A stretch of DNA of 64,000 bases from Stenotrophomonas maltophilia (lineage in GTDB: Bacteria; Pseudomonadota; Gammaproteobacteria; Xanthomonadales; Xanthomonadaceae). The stretch lies in NCBI RefSeq assembly GCF_002205165.1, contig NZ_NIVS01000058.1, forward strand, positions 1 through 64,000, given 5' to 3'. Below the pieces are notes generated by a model that was given only the letters and a program-made list of their open reading frames with translations, made no database searches and had not been told where the DNA came from. Position 1 is the stretch's first letter. Every line of letters begins with the position of its first letter. Shown piece after piece: positions 27,258-36,084 of this stretch. Position numbers and translations under genes: made by a program.

Positions 27258-30200
27258 CGCAGAGCTCCTTGCTCGTCGAAGCCCGGGAACACCCGGCCTT
27301 CGCGCACCGCGGTGAACACCACGAAGCTGTTTTGCAGCAGTTGCCGGTAACTGTCGGCACTGGCGAAGGGGTCGTGGCCGCGCAGCGCGAGCTGGTAGCC
27401 GGCGCCGGTGGACTCGCCCCAGGTGCGGTCGCTGCCGTGCCATTTGGCGCGGCCCTCGGCTTCGCGCTTGGCTTCGGCTGCGGTGTACAGCACCCAGCCG
27501 GTGGAAGGGCCGTACAGCAATGGCGCGCGCAGACCTTCGGCGCGCAACTGCAGCAGGCGACGCAGCACTTCGCGCGCACGTTCGGCCTCCAGCGGCGGCA
27601 GCGTGTGCGGGCCCAGCCCGTCATCGCCGGCGTCGTGGAACTGCACCAGCGGGAGTGCATCGCCGGCGGCATTGGCCAGCAGCCAGTCCAGGCCCTGGCG
27701 GATCGCGGCGCGGCCATTGAGCGGGCCCGGGCGCAGGCGGACCAGACCGTGCGGATGCAATCCGTCCACGCGGCCGTGCAGGCGCAGCCCGTCGATATCC
27801 ACCTCGTAGCGGCGGCTGTCGACCGCGGTACCGGCCTGCCACTGGGCCAAGGCCTGGGCGTAGGGCTCGGTCTGTGCCTGCAGCAGCGCGAACTGCCGTT
27901 CGCCCAGTGCGCCGGAGGGCAGCAGCGCCCGCGCACGCAGCCGCGGGTACAGCGGCGCGGCGTCCTCACCGAGGGTCGCCTCGATCACCGCCTGCTGCAG
28001 CAGCACGGTGTCACCGCCGCGCGCGGCCATCACCAGCGGCTCGACGTCGTCGGCGTTGTCCACGTCATCGGGCAGGCGCAGACCGAGCCGTTGCGAGAGG
28101 AACTGGCTGGCCGGATCGGTGAGGAAGCGGCGCAGTGCATCCACGCTCAGCTCCGGCTCGGCAGCGCCGCTGTCCATCGGCGGCAGCGGCGTGGTGAACC
28201 ACGGCGCCAGCGCGCGACGCGCACCGCCGAGCGAGCCGGCGGCCGGGTGCCATTGCCGGCGATAGCTGAAACGCCGTGGCTCCTCGCCCCCGCCGAACGC
28301 GGCCGGAGCGAACGGCTGCAGCGAATGCCGCACGGTCATCCTGCGCGCCGCCGCCGGGGGATCCAGGTGGTACTCGGCCGCGGCATCGATCAGCTCACTC
28401 ACCAGCACCGAGGGCTCGCGCACGCTGCCGTCGCGCGGATCCGCGCCCAGGTAACTCAGGTAGAACACATCCTGGGCCGAGGCGAACAGCTGCAGGAACA
28501 GGAAGCGGTCATCCTCGCGCAGCGAGCGGTCGCCATGCCGGCGTTGGTCGGTGCCCAGTTCGGCCGTGAGCTGGTTGAGGCCCGCCGCCGGGTCGCGACG
28601 CGGGAAGTCGCCATCGTTCAAGCCAAGCACGCAGATCACCCGGAACGGCAGCAGGCGCATCGGCACCATCCGCCCGAAGCTGACGCCGCCGGTCAACAGC
28701 GGTGCACGCGTATCGGCCTGGGCAAGCACGCCGGCGAAATGGGCGCGCAGCACCTCCGGCGGCACGTCGCCTTCAAAGCCGGCGGTCTCCGCATCGCGGG
28801 CGAACTCGTTGATCAGTTTGCGCAGGCGCTCCAGCGCGCGCTGGCTGTTGGCGGCCTGCGGCGGCGTCGGCAGCAGTGCATCAAGCAGCCCCAGCAGGCG
28901 CTTCCGCCACTCGCCGGGGGACATCGCTTCGCCCAACGCCTTCTGGTAGCGCGCCAGCACGCGCAGCAGGCCGAGCAGGCGGTCCAGCGCATCCAGCGCA
29001 CTGCCTTCCAGCTCCGGCCATGGCGCGACCCCCGCGATATCGCCGTCGCTGCCGCTGGCATGACCCAGCAGCAGGCGGTCCAGCGCGAACTGCCAGGTAA
29101 ACGCATCATCGACAGGCGCCTGATGCTGGCCGCGATGCGTGGCGTCCAGGCCCCAGCGCGCGCCGGCCGCCTGCAGCCAGTCGTGAAGGCGGTCGAACGC
29201 GGCCGCATCGAGCCCGGCCGCTTCGGCCAGCGGCGCGCTGGCCAGCAGGTCGAGCACTTCGTTCAAGCCGAAGCGCGAGACCGGCAACCCCAGCAGGTGC
29301 ACGAACACATCGGCCAACGGCTCACCGGCCAGCGGGCTGGTGTCGGCCAGCGCATAGGGAATGTGCTCCTCGCCGCCGCTGCGGCCGCCGAACACGGCTT
29401 CCAGGTACGGCACGTAAGGATCGATGTCCGGTGCCAGCACCGCGATGTCGCGTGCCTGCAGCGGCGGATCGAAGCGCGGATCCTGCAGCAGGCCGCGCAG
29501 CTGGTCATGCAGCACCTGCAGTTCGCGCAGGCGGGTGTGGCAGGCATGCACCTGCAGGCTGGGGTCGTCGTAGCGCAGGCCGTCGCGCAGCTCGCCGGCC
29601 GGCTGCCCACGGCGGTGGAACAGGTCGCGCTGCAAGCGGTGCAGCAGGCTGTCGGACAAGCCGCCCTCGGCCATGTCCGCACGCGCGTCCTCTTCGGGAT
29701 CGTCGTAGGCGGCGATCTCACCGGAGGGGTGCACGACCTCGTAGCTGCCCAGCACCGCCATGAAATCGCGACCCGCCGCGCCCCAGGCCTGCAGCAGACG
29801 GTTCTCGCCCGCGGCCTCACCGAACGGATCGGGCGCGCCACTGCGCAGCTTCTCGCCCAGGGTCTGCAGATCGCCCCAATACGCCTGGGTCGGCGTCGGC
29901 AGATAGAAGTGCATCGTGCCGACCCGCGCCTGGGTGGCCATCACCCGCAGCACGTCCGGGGAGATGTTGAGGGTGGCGAAGGCGAACACGCGCGCCGGCA
30001 GACCCTGCGGCAGCGGCCGGCCGGCACCCTCGAAGCGGGCCAGATAGGCATCGATGCGGCGGGCGCGGTACTGCTCGCCGCCGGCGATGCGTCGCCACAG
30101 GATCGCCTGCGGGTCGTTCGGCGATGCGCCGGCTTCCCAGCGAAGCAGCCAATCGCGACGCCAGGCCTGGTACTTCTCGAAGACCGAGGCCAGCTCGGCC

Positions 30201-30601
30201 GCCAGTGCCCACGGCTTGAGCGGATCGGCCGCGGACAGGTACGCCTGCAGAGCGGCCATCGGCGGCTGCGCCATCAACGCCGGGTCGCGCAGGGCGGCGT
30301 ACAACCGCCAGCGCAGGCCCTCGGCGTTGAGATCGCCCTGTTCGCCGGGCACGTTGGCATTGAGGGCGCGGGCGACCAGCTCACCCGGCGTGAGGAACTC
30401 CAGGTTGGCGGCAATGCCATACTCGGCCGCCAGGGTCGACTGCAGCCAGCGGCGCATCGCGACCTGCGGGATCAGCACCACCTCCGGCACCAGGATCGAT
30501 TGGCCCGGCACCGGCGTGCGCAGCGTCGTGGCCAACAGGGCGGCCAGCACATCGAGCGAGTTGGAGTGGTACAGGCGGAAGTCTGAAGCAGCGTCGGTCA
30601 T
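27254..30601 (-). CDS. recC: Exodeoxyribonuclease V gamma subunit
   Basis: A 1115-residue RecC subunit, an inactivated helicase-nuclease fold that holds the complex together and recognises Chi. Family signatures include the N-terminal FRLYHSNSLDVLAALL and VPEVVLIPQVAMRRWLQ, VCVLGLNDGDFPRRDP in the C-terminal half and LFASAQDVFYLSYLG. It is the first gene of the recCBD operon. The ATG at 30601 fits the family start; nine upstream in-frame codons were discarded. The 215-bp gap to mlaF holds both divergent promoters, but I could not place clear boxes. Confidence 0.96.
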   Translation of the reverse strand: MTDAASDFRLYHSNSLDVLAALLATTLRTPVPGQSILVPEVVLIPQVAMRRWLQSTLAAEYGIAANLEFLTPGELVARALNANVPGEQGDLNAEGLRWRLYAALRDPALMAQPPMAALQAYLSAADPLKPWALAAELASVFEKYQAWRRDWLLRWEAGASPNDPQAILWRRIAGGEQYRARRIDAYLARFEGAGRPLPQGLPARVFAFATLNISPDVLRVMATQARVGTMHFYLPTPTQAYWGDLQTLGEKLRSGAPDPFGEAAGENRLLQAWGAAGRDFMAVLGSYEVVHPSGEIAAYDDPEEDARADMAEGGLSDSLLHRLQRDLFHRRGQPAGELRDGLRYDDPSLQVHACHTRLRELQVLHDQLRGLLQDPRFDPPLQARDIAVLAPDIDPYVPYLEAVFGGRSGGEEHIPYALADTSPLAGEPLADVFVHLLGLPVSRFGLNEVLDLLASAPLAEAAGLDAAAFDRLHDWLQAAGARWGLDATHRGQHQAPVDDAFTWQFALDRLLLGHASGSDGDIAGVAPWPELEGSALDALDRLLGLLRVLARYQKALGEAMSPGEWRKRLLGLLDALLPTPPQAANSQRALERLRKLINEFARDAETAGFEGDVPPEVLRAHFAGVLAQADTRAPLLTGGVSFGRMVPMRLLPFRVICVLGLNDGDFPRRDPAAGLNQLTAELGTDQRRHGDRSLREDDRFLFLQLFASAQDVFYLSYLGADPRDGSVREPSVLVSELIDAAAEYHLDPPAAARRMTVRHSLQPFAPAAFGGGEEPRRFSYRRQWHPAAGSLGGARRALAPWFTTPLPPMDSGAAEPELSVDALRRFLTDPASQFLSQRLGLRLPDDVDNADDVEPLVMAARGGDTVLLQQAVIEATLGEDAAPLYPRLRARALLPSGALGERQFALLQAQTEPYAQALAQWQAGTAVDSRRYEVDIDGLRLHGRVDGLHPHGLVRLRPGPLNGRAAIRQGLDWLLANAAGDALPLVQFHDAGDDGLGPHTLPPLEAERAREVLRRLLQLRAEGLRAPLLYGPSTGWVLYTAAEAKREAEGRAKWHGSDRTWGESTGAGYQLALRGHDPFASADSYRQLLQNSFVVFTAVREGRVFPGFDEQGALR

Positions 30602-30816
30602 CGCAGGAGTGTGCCGCAGCCGGCGCACGAACGCAGCGCTGGTGACTGTCTGGAAAAGAAAAAGGCGCTGGCCGATACCGGCCCGACACGCTGTGTTGCA
30701 GGCGACGGCATGCCCACCGCGGCACTGCCCTCACCCGCCCGTGCGACAATACTGCACGGTCCAGTTCGGTTATGTTCAGCCGTTCACCACGATCTTACAA
30801 CGTTGGAATTTTGTTA

Positions 30817-31614
30817 ATGGCGCCCATGACGGTTTCCGAAGAGAGTCTGGTGCAGTTGTCCAACGTCCGCATCGACCGCGGCGGGCGTACGATCCTGCGC
30901 GACGTTTCGCTGACCGTTCCGCGCGGCAGCATCACCGCCGTGCTCGGCCCGTCGGGCAGTGGCAAGTCCACGCTGCTGGCCGCGCTGACCGGTGAGCTGC
31001 GCCCGGTGGCCGGCGAGGTCACCCTGTTCGGCCAGCCCATCCCGACCGGCGCACGCGCGCTGTTGGAGATGCGCAAGAGCGTGGGCGTTCTGCTGCAGGG
31101 CAATGGCCTGCTGACCGATCTGACCGTGGCCGAGAACGTGGCCCTGCCGCTGCGTACCCACACCCGCCTGCCGAAGCCCGTCTTGCGCCGCCTGGTGCAG
31201 ATGAAGCTACACGCGGTGGGCCTGCTGGCCGCCGCCGATGCCTGGCCGCGCGAGCTGTCCGGCGGCATGGCGCGCCGTGTCGCGCTGGCCCGCGCGCTGG
31301 CCCTGGACCCGCCGCTGATGATCTACGACGAGCCGCTGACCGGGCTGGACCCGATCGCCTCGGGCGTGATCATGAGCCTGATCCAGCGCCTCAACCACAG
31401 CCTGGGGTTGACCAGCATCATCGTCAGCCACCACGTGCACGAGACCCTGCCGATCTGCGACCAGGTGATCGCGATCGCCAACGGCGGCATCGTGTTCCAG
31501 GGCAGCCCGGCCGCGCTCGAATCCAGCCAGGACCCGCTGCTGCGGCAGTTCCTGCACGGTGAGCCGGACGGCCCGATCCCCTTCGATGCCGCACCACGTG
31601 CGAGGGTTGCCTGA
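30817..31614 (+). CDS. mlaF: Phospholipid ABC transporter ATP-binding protein
   Basis: A 265-residue ABC ATPase of the Mla system, which moves phospholipids between the membranes to maintain outer-membrane lipid asymmetry. Walker A GPSGSGKST, the Q-loop (VGVLLQGNG), signature LSGGMARR, Walker B LMIYDEP and the H-loop SHHVHE are present. The ATG at 30817 has GGA 8 bases upstream; ATG 30826 is an alternative. Its TGA overlaps the mlaE ATG by one base. It is the first gene of the complete mlaFEDCBA operon. Confidence 0.95.
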   Translation: MAPMTVSEESLVQLSNVRIDRGGRTILRDVSLTVPRGSITAVLGPSGSGKSTLLAALTGELRPVAGEVTLFGQPIPTGARALLEMRKSVGVLLQGNGLLTDLTVAENVALPLRTHTRLPKPVLRRLVQMKLHAVGLLAAADAWPRELSGGMARRVALARALALDPPLMIYDEPLTGLDPIASGVIMSLIQRLNHSLGLTSIIVSHHVHETLPICDQVIAIANGGIVFQGSPAALESSQDPLLRQFLHGEPDGPIPFDAAPRARVA

Positions 31615-32363
31615 TGCCGTTCGTTGACGCCACCCGCTCGCTCGGTCGCGCCGGCCTGTTCTCGCTGACGGTGCTGCGCGGCTCGCTGCCGACCGCCGAT
31701 TTCCTGGCCGAACTGACCCGCGAGATCTACAAGATCGGCGCACGATCGCTGCCGATCATCGCGGTGGGCGGCGCATTCGTCGGCCTGGTGCTGACGCTGC
31801 AGGGCTACCGGACGCTGACCACCTTCGGCGCCGCCGATGCCTTGTCCACCCTGCTCGGCCTGTCGCTGTACCGCGAACTGGCGCCGGTGCTGACCGCACT
31901 GCTGTTCATCGGCCGCGCCGGCAGCTCGATCGCCGCCGAACTGGGCCTGATGCGGGCCACCGACCAGATCAAGGCGCTGGAGCTGATGGCGATCGACCCG
32001 GTCGCCAAGGTCGTCGCCCCGCGCTTCTGGGCGGCGGTACTGACCGTGCCGCTGCTGACCGGCATCTTCTGCTCGCTGGCGATCAGTGCCAGCTATTTCG
32101 AGGCCGTGCATGTGCTCGGCCTGGACAACGGGGTGTTCTGGTCGGCGCTGAGCAACAGCGTGGACTTCTGGGACGATTTCGGCGTGGCGATGCTCAAGTC
32201 GGCGATCTTCGGCGGCACCGCGGCCCTGGTCGCGTCCTATGTCGGCTTCCATGCCGAACCCACCATCGAAGGCACCTCGGTCGCCACCACGCGTGCGGTG
32301 GTCAACGCCTCGCTGCTGGTGCTGGTCTTCAACTTCGTGCTGTCCGCCATGATGTTCCAGTAG
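31614..32363 (+). CDS. mlaE: Phospholipid ABC transporter permease
   Basis: A 249-residue MlaE permease with five or six membrane segments. The family motif region LYRELAPVLTALLFIGRAGSSIAAELG and TDQIKALELMAIDP are visible. The TAG stop is formed by the GTAG head of a SMAG-type repeat (32360-32384), so the element touches the coding end directly. mlaD follows after 116 bp, the only sizeable gap in this operon. Confidence 0.95.
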   Translation: MPFVDATRSLGRAGLFSLTVLRGSLPTADFLAELTREIYKIGARSLPIIAVGGAFVGLVLTLQGYRTLTTFGAADALSTLLGLSLYRELAPVLTALLFIGRAGSSIAAELGLMRATDQIKALELMAIDPVAKVVAPRFWAAVLTVPLLTGIFCSLAISASYFEAVHVLGLDNGVFWSALSNSVDFWDDFGVAMLKSAIFGGTAALVASYVGFHAEPTIEGTSVATTRAVVNASLLVLVFNFVLSAMMFQ

Positions 32364-32384
32364 GTACCGACCGTTGGTCGGTAC
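32360..32384 (+). repeat. SMAG-type REP element (monomer) inside the mla operon
   Basis: A GTAG head is followed by a perfect 9-bp stem (32364-32372 with 32376-32384) and the loop GTT. The T-A-G of the head is the mlaE stop codon. GTAG-headed palindromes of this shape are abundant SMAG elements in Stenotrophomonas maltophilia genomes. Located between mlaE and mlaD, its RNA hairpin could stabilise the upstream mlaFE message. Confidence 0.8.
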
Positions 32385-32479
32385 GGCCGTTGTCCCTGGC
32401 CAACACCCCGCTTGAGTACGCAAAGACTTCCCGCCCGGACACCTGTCCAGGCACCTGACAAAGAACAGTGAGATATCCC

Positions 32480-33007
32480 ATGGCCATCCGCGGTCCCAGA
32501 CTCGAATTTTCCGTCGGCGCGTTCCTGCTGCTGGCGCTGGCCTCGCTGCTGGTGCTGGCCGTGGCCTCCACCAATCAACGGTGGGGCACCGGCGGCAGCG
32601 GCTACGAACTGAAGGCGCGTTTCACCCAGATCGGCCAGCTGCGCAAACAGGCACCGGTCAAGATCGGCGGCGTGACGATCGGCCAGGTCTCGGGCATCGA
32701 ACTGGATCCGCAGAAGTTCGATTCGATCGTGACCCTCAAGCTCGACGGCAAGTTCAAGGATCTGCCCGCCGATACGTCGGCCGGCATCTTCACCAGCGGT
32801 TTGCTCGGCGAGAGCTATATCGGACTGCAGCCGGGCGGAGATCCGGACGTACTCAAGTCCGGCGACGAGATCGTCTTCACCCAGCCGGCGGTGGACCTGC
32901 TCCAGCTGGTCGGCAAGTACATGTTCAGCGGTCCGGCCAACACCGGTGGCGCTGACTCCCATGATGGCAACGGCGCGCCCGCGCCTGCAACGGAACCGCA
33001 ACCATGA
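32480..33007 (+). CDS. mlaD: MCE-domain lipid-binding subunit of the Mla transporter
   Basis: A 175-residue single-pass inner-membrane protein. The membrane anchor is at about residues 13-32. An MCE domain follows (YELKARFTQIGQLRKQAPVKIGG, then TSGLLGESYIGLQPGG). A low-complexity tail rich in Gly, Ala and Pro ends the protein. MlaD forms a hexameric ring that passes lipid between MlaC and MlaFE. The ATG at 32480 excludes four upstream codons. Its TGA overlaps the mlaC start (ATGA). Confidence 0.95.
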   Translation: MAIRGPRLEFSVGAFLLLALASLLVLAVASTNQRWGTGGSGYELKARFTQIGQLRKQAPVKIGGVTIGQVSGIELDPQKFDSIVTLKLDGKFKDLPADTSAGIFTSGLLGESYIGLQPGGDPDVLKSGDEIVFTQPAVDLLQLVGKYMFSGPANTGGADSHDGNGAPAPATEPQP

Positions 33008-33666
33008 AAAAGACCCTGATCCCGGCGCTGCTGGCCTCGGCCCTGCTCGCCGCCACGCCCTCGCTCTCCTTCGCCCAGGCCGCTCCGGCGGCCGCCGCCG
33101 CCCAGCAGGGCCAGGCCAGCAAGGCCGTGATGGACGCCAGCACCCGCATCCTGACCTCGCTGCAGCAGCGCCGCACCGAGTTCCGGGCCAACCCGGCCGT
33201 GCTGCGTGACTTCATCAACAGCGAGCTCAACAAGACCTTCGACCGCGATTACGCCGCCCGCCTGGTGCTGGGCGTGCACGGCCGCGGCGCCTCGGATGCC
33301 GACGTCAAGCTGTTCGCCGATGCGATGGCCGACAATCTGATGCAGCGCTATGGTTCGGCCCTGCTCGAGATCCAGGGCAAGCCGACCTTCCGCCTGAAGA
33401 GCGAGTCGCCGCTGCCGGGCAACCGTGGCGTGCGAGTCTCCACCGAGCTGATCCGCGCCGGCAATGAGCCGACCCCGGTCGACTACCTGATGCGCAACGT
33501 CAACGGCCAGTGGAAGATCTTCGATGTAATGATCGAAGGCATCTCCTACGTGCAGACCTTCAAGACCCAGTTCGACGCCCCGCTGCGCCAGAAGTCGATC
33601 CAGCAGGTGGCCACCGAACTGCGCAACGGCAGCATGCAGGCCGGGCAGGCCCCGCGTGGCAAGTAA
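33004..33666 (+). CDS. mlaC: Periplasmic phospholipid shuttle protein
   Basis: A 220-residue secreted protein. A signal peptide of about 24 residues ends near SFAQA. The mature part carries the family's DFINSELNKTFDRDYAARLVLG and NVNGQWKIFDVMIEGISYVQTFKTQF. MlaC ferries phospholipid between the MlaA complex in the outer membrane and MlaFEDB. The start overlaps mlaD by 4 bp, and the end overlaps the GTG start of mlaB by 11 bp. Confidence 0.95.
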   Translation: MKKTLIPALLASALLAATPSLSFAQAAPAAAAAQQGQASKAVMDASTRILTSLQQRRTEFRANPAVLRDFINSELNKTFDRDYAARLVLGVHGRGASDADVKLFADAMADNLMQRYGSALLEIQGKPTFRLKSESPLPGNRGVRVSTELIRAGNEPTPVDYLMRNVNGQWKIFDVMIEGISYVQTFKTQFDAPLRQKSIQQVATELRNGSMQAGQAPRGK

Positions 33667-33967
33667 CAGCGCCAGCGTGCAGCGCAACGGCACCTCGCTG
33701 GTGTTCAGCGGGGTGCTCGACCGCGCGGCGGTGACGGCCCTGTGGCCCTCGCTGACCGCGCTGGACGGTGTGCAGCAGTTGGATCTGGCGGCGGTGAGCA
33801 AGCTGGACAGCGCCGGGCTGGCGCTGCTGGCCGAGCTGGCCGCGCGCCTGCGTGCAACCGGGACCCTGCCGACGATCGTCGGCAGCCCGGACGGTTTCAC
33901 CGACCTCAGTGCCGCCTACCGGCTGGCACCCACCCTGGATTTCCATGCCCTTTCTGCGGCGAGCTGA
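33656..33967 (+). CDS. mlaB: STAS-domain subunit of the Mla transporter
   Basis: A 103-residue cytoplasmic STAS protein that stabilises and regulates the MlaFE complex. The STAS core LDLAAVSKLDSAGLALLAELAARL is visible, including the Asp-Ser motif typical of these domains. The GTG start lies inside the 3' end of mlaC, which supports translational coupling. mlaA follows after one base. Confidence 0.9.
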   Translation: MASNSASVQRNGTSLVFSGVLDRAAVTALWPSLTALDGVQQLDLAAVSKLDSAGLALLAELAARLRATGTLPTIVGSPDGFTDLSAAYRLAPTLDFHALSAAS

Positions 33968-33968
33968 C

Positions 33969-34967
33969 ATGAACGTCATACGCACCCTCCCCCTCCTCGT
34001 GCTGGCGCTGGCCTTGAGCGCCTGTGCCGGCAAACCCGCACGCGACAGCGCACCGGTCAGCGTCGAGGTCGCCCCTGCGGCGGCACCGGCGACCGATGTG
34101 GCCGATGCGCCTGCGGTACCGGCCGATGCGGTCGTCGACACCGCCGCCCCGGCACCCCAGGGCAGCACCGATACGGCCGCCGCGCCGGTCACCGGTGGCA
34201 CCGCGCCGACCAATGCCGAGGACGACTTCGCCGCGCTGTACGGCGGTCCGGCCCCGACCGCGGACGGCACCGAGCCCAGCCGCACCCCGTACGATCCGTG
34301 GGAACCGTTCAACCGCAAGGTGCACAGCTTCAACAACGTGGTCGACCGGGCGGTCGCACGCCCGCTGGCGGTGGCCTACACCAACGTGGTGCCGCGCTTC
34401 GCCCGCACTGGCGTGAGCAACTTCTTCAGCAACCTGCGCGCCCCGGTGACGATCACCAACCAGCTGCTGCAGGGCCGTCCGGATGATGCCTGGGACAGCC
34501 TGGGCCGCTTCCTGATGAATTCCACGCTGGGTATCGGCGGTCTGTTCGATCCGGCCAGCAAGGCGATGGTCCCGCACCGCAAGGAAGACTTCGGTCAGAC
34601 CCTGGGCACCTGGGGCTGGCGCCGTTCGCGTTACGTGGAACTGCCCTTCTTCGGCCCGCGTACCGTGCGCGATGTGTTCGGCCTGGCCGGCGACATGCCG
34701 CTCTCGCCGATCCGCACGATCGAAGAGGACAAGGTCCGCATCGGCCTGCAGGGGCTGCAGCTGGTGGACACGCGTTCGCAGCTGCTGGCGGTGGACGACA
34801 TGCGCGCCAACGCCGTGGACGAGTACTCGCTGGTCCGCGATGCCTGGCTGCAGCGCCGCAACTACCAGATCGAGAACGACCTGCGCGGCAAGCATGCGCG
34901 CGGCAAGGACGATACGGACGCGCCGATTCCGGTCGATGCGATGCCGATGCCAAGCTGGGGCAACTGA
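33969..34967 (+). CDS. mlaA: Outer membrane lipoprotein MlaA (VacJ)
   Basis: A 332-residue lipoprotein. The signal peptide ends in LSAC with Cys19 lipidated. An unusually long Ala/Pro/Asp-rich linker (about residues 20-100) precedes the VacJ domain, which starts near DPWEPFNRKVHSFNNVVDRAV and includes GRFLMNSTLGIGGLFDPASK and ELPFFGPRTVRD. MlaA removes mislocalised phospholipid from the outer leaflet. In Escherichia coli mlaA is unlinked, while here it closes the operon. A strong terminator follows. Confidence 0.95.
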   Translation: MNVIRTLPLLVLALALSACAGKPARDSAPVSVEVAPAAAPATDVADAPAVPADAVVDTAAPAPQGSTDTAAAPVTGGTAPTNAEDDFAALYGGPAPTADGTEPSRTPYDPWEPFNRKVHSFNNVVDRAVARPLAVAYTNVVPRFARTGVSNFFSNLRAPVTITNQLLQGRPDDAWDSLGRFLMNSTLGIGGLFDPASKAMVPHRKEDFGQTLGTWGWRRSRYVELPFFGPRTVRDVFGLAGDMPLSPIRTIEEDKVRIGLQGLQLVDTRSQLLAVDDMRANAVDEYSLVRDAWLQRRNYQIENDLRGKHARGKDDTDAPIPVDAMPMPSWGN

Positions 34968-34976
34968 GCCCGGACG

Positions 34977-35008
34977 AAAAAAGCCCCGCCGAAGCGGGGC
35001 TTTTTTTT
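34977..35008. terminator. Strong bidirectional intrinsic terminator
   Basis: A perfect 7-bp stem GCCCCGC/GCGGGGC with loop CGAA is followed by eight T on the plus strand and preceded by six A, which serve as a U-tract on the minus strand. It ends the mla operon and the convergent glutathione peroxidase gene. Confidence 0.93.
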
Positions 35009-35025
35009 GTTCCAGGCGCAGCCGA

Positions 35026-35586
35026 TCAGGCCGCCAGCGCGGCGTCGATCGCAGCCACCAGGCGGGCGTCATCGGCCGGCACGTCCGGGGCGAAGCGCGC
35101 GATCACCTGGCCATCGCGGCCGATCAGGAACTTCTCGAAGTTCCACAGCACGCCCGGGGCGGCGTTGACCACCAGCTCGGGGTACTTGGCCACCGCGCCC
35201 TGCAGCTTTTCACGCATCGGGCCTTCGCCGGTGGCGGCCGGCTGCGCGGCGGTCAGCTGCTGGTACAGCGGGTGGGTGTCCTCACCGGCGACGCTGATCT
35301 TGGCGAACATCGGGAAGCTGACGTTGTATTCCAGCTGGCAGAACTGCTGGATGTCCGCTTCACTGCCCGGCTCCTGGGCCAGGAAGTTGTTGGCCGGGAA
35401 GCCCAGCACTTCCAGGCCGGCGGCCTGCTTGTCGGCGTACAGCGCCTGCAGGCCTTCGTACTGGGGGGTCAGGCCGCACTTGGAAGCGACGTTGACCACC
35501 AGCAGCACCTTGCCGCGGTAATCGGCCAACGAGGTCGGCTGGCCTTCGATGGTGGTGACGGGAATGTCGTAGACGGTCTGGCTCAC
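35026..35586 (-). CDS. Glutathione/thioredoxin peroxidase (GPx family)
   Basis: A 186-residue peroxidase. The active-site motif ASKCGLTPQY has Cys37 in place of selenocysteine. The other conserved parts, LGFPANNFLAQEPGS (catalytic Gln side) and LWNFEKFLI (catalytic Trp and Asn), are present. It reduces hydroperoxides with thioredoxin or glutathione; bacterial Cys enzymes usually prefer thioredoxin. The GTG start is chosen because AAGGAA lies a few bases upstream and upstream codons do not fit the family. It shares the bidirectional terminator with mlaA. Confidence 0.92.
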   Translation of the reverse strand: MSQTVYDIPVTTIEGQPTSLADYRGKVLLVVNVASKCGLTPQYEGLQALYADKQAAGLEVLGFPANNFLAQEPGSEADIQQFCQLEYNVSFPMFAKISVAGEDTHPLYQQLTAAQPAATGEGPMREKLQGAVAKYPELVVNAAPGVLWNFEKFLIGRDGQVIARFAPDVPADDARLVAAIDAALAA

Positions 35587-35642
35587 TGCAGATTCCTTGC
35601 GTTGGATCAGGGGAGGCACAGCATAGCCGTGCCGTGGGGAGG

Positions 35643-35999
35643 TCAGTCGACGCAGATCGTGCCCAGGGTCACGCCGCCATCGATGCGCTGGCGGCAGCCG
35701 AAGTTCTGGCTGACATCACGCTGGCAGACGCCACGCGCAGCCGTTCCCGGTGCGGCATCGCCGGTCGCCAGGCACTGGCCACTGCAGTCGGCCTTGGCGC
35801 TGCAGACCTTGCCGGCATCGGCGTAGGGCACCACGCACTGCACGCGCTGCAGGCGACCCAGCGGCTGCAGGCTGCCACCGGCGGCGGTGCATTCGGCGGC
35901 GCTCGGCGTGGCGGGCGTGGCCGCGGTGGTATCGGCAGGCGGTGTGCTGCTGCACCCGGCCAGGGCGAACAGGAGGGACAGCATCAGAGTCAGACGCAT
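35643..35999 (-). CDS. Small cysteine-rich lipoprotein, hypothetical
   Basis: A 118-residue predicted lipoprotein. The signal peptide ends in LAGC with Cys16 as the lipidation site. A Thr/Ala/Pro linker follows, then a region with eight more cysteines (about residues 36-117), including VCSAKADCSGQCLATG and the C-terminal TICVD. Paired cysteines imply a disulfide-stabilised periplasmic or surface domain. I do not recognise a function. AAGGAA lies upstream of the ATG. It has its own gaps on both sides. Confidence 0.78.
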   Translation of the reverse strand: MRLTLMLSLLFALAGCSSTPPADTTAATPATPSAAECTAAGGSLQPLGRLQRVQCVVPYADAGKVCSAKADCSGQCLATGDAAPGTAARGVCQRDVSQNFGCRQRIDGGVTLGTICVD

Positions 36000-36084
36000 G
36001 GGCGGTTCCTTGAAAGGTTGAAGACGGCAGGGAAAAGACGTGCCGCGCAGCATGCGCGATCACCTGCATGCACGGCGTCGGCGT

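Noticed and set aside
23658-30586. Two very long plus-strand frames opposite recB and recC
   Set aside because: Antisense shadows of recognisable RecB and RecC; composition is repetitive Arg/Gln/Gly and no domain is visible.
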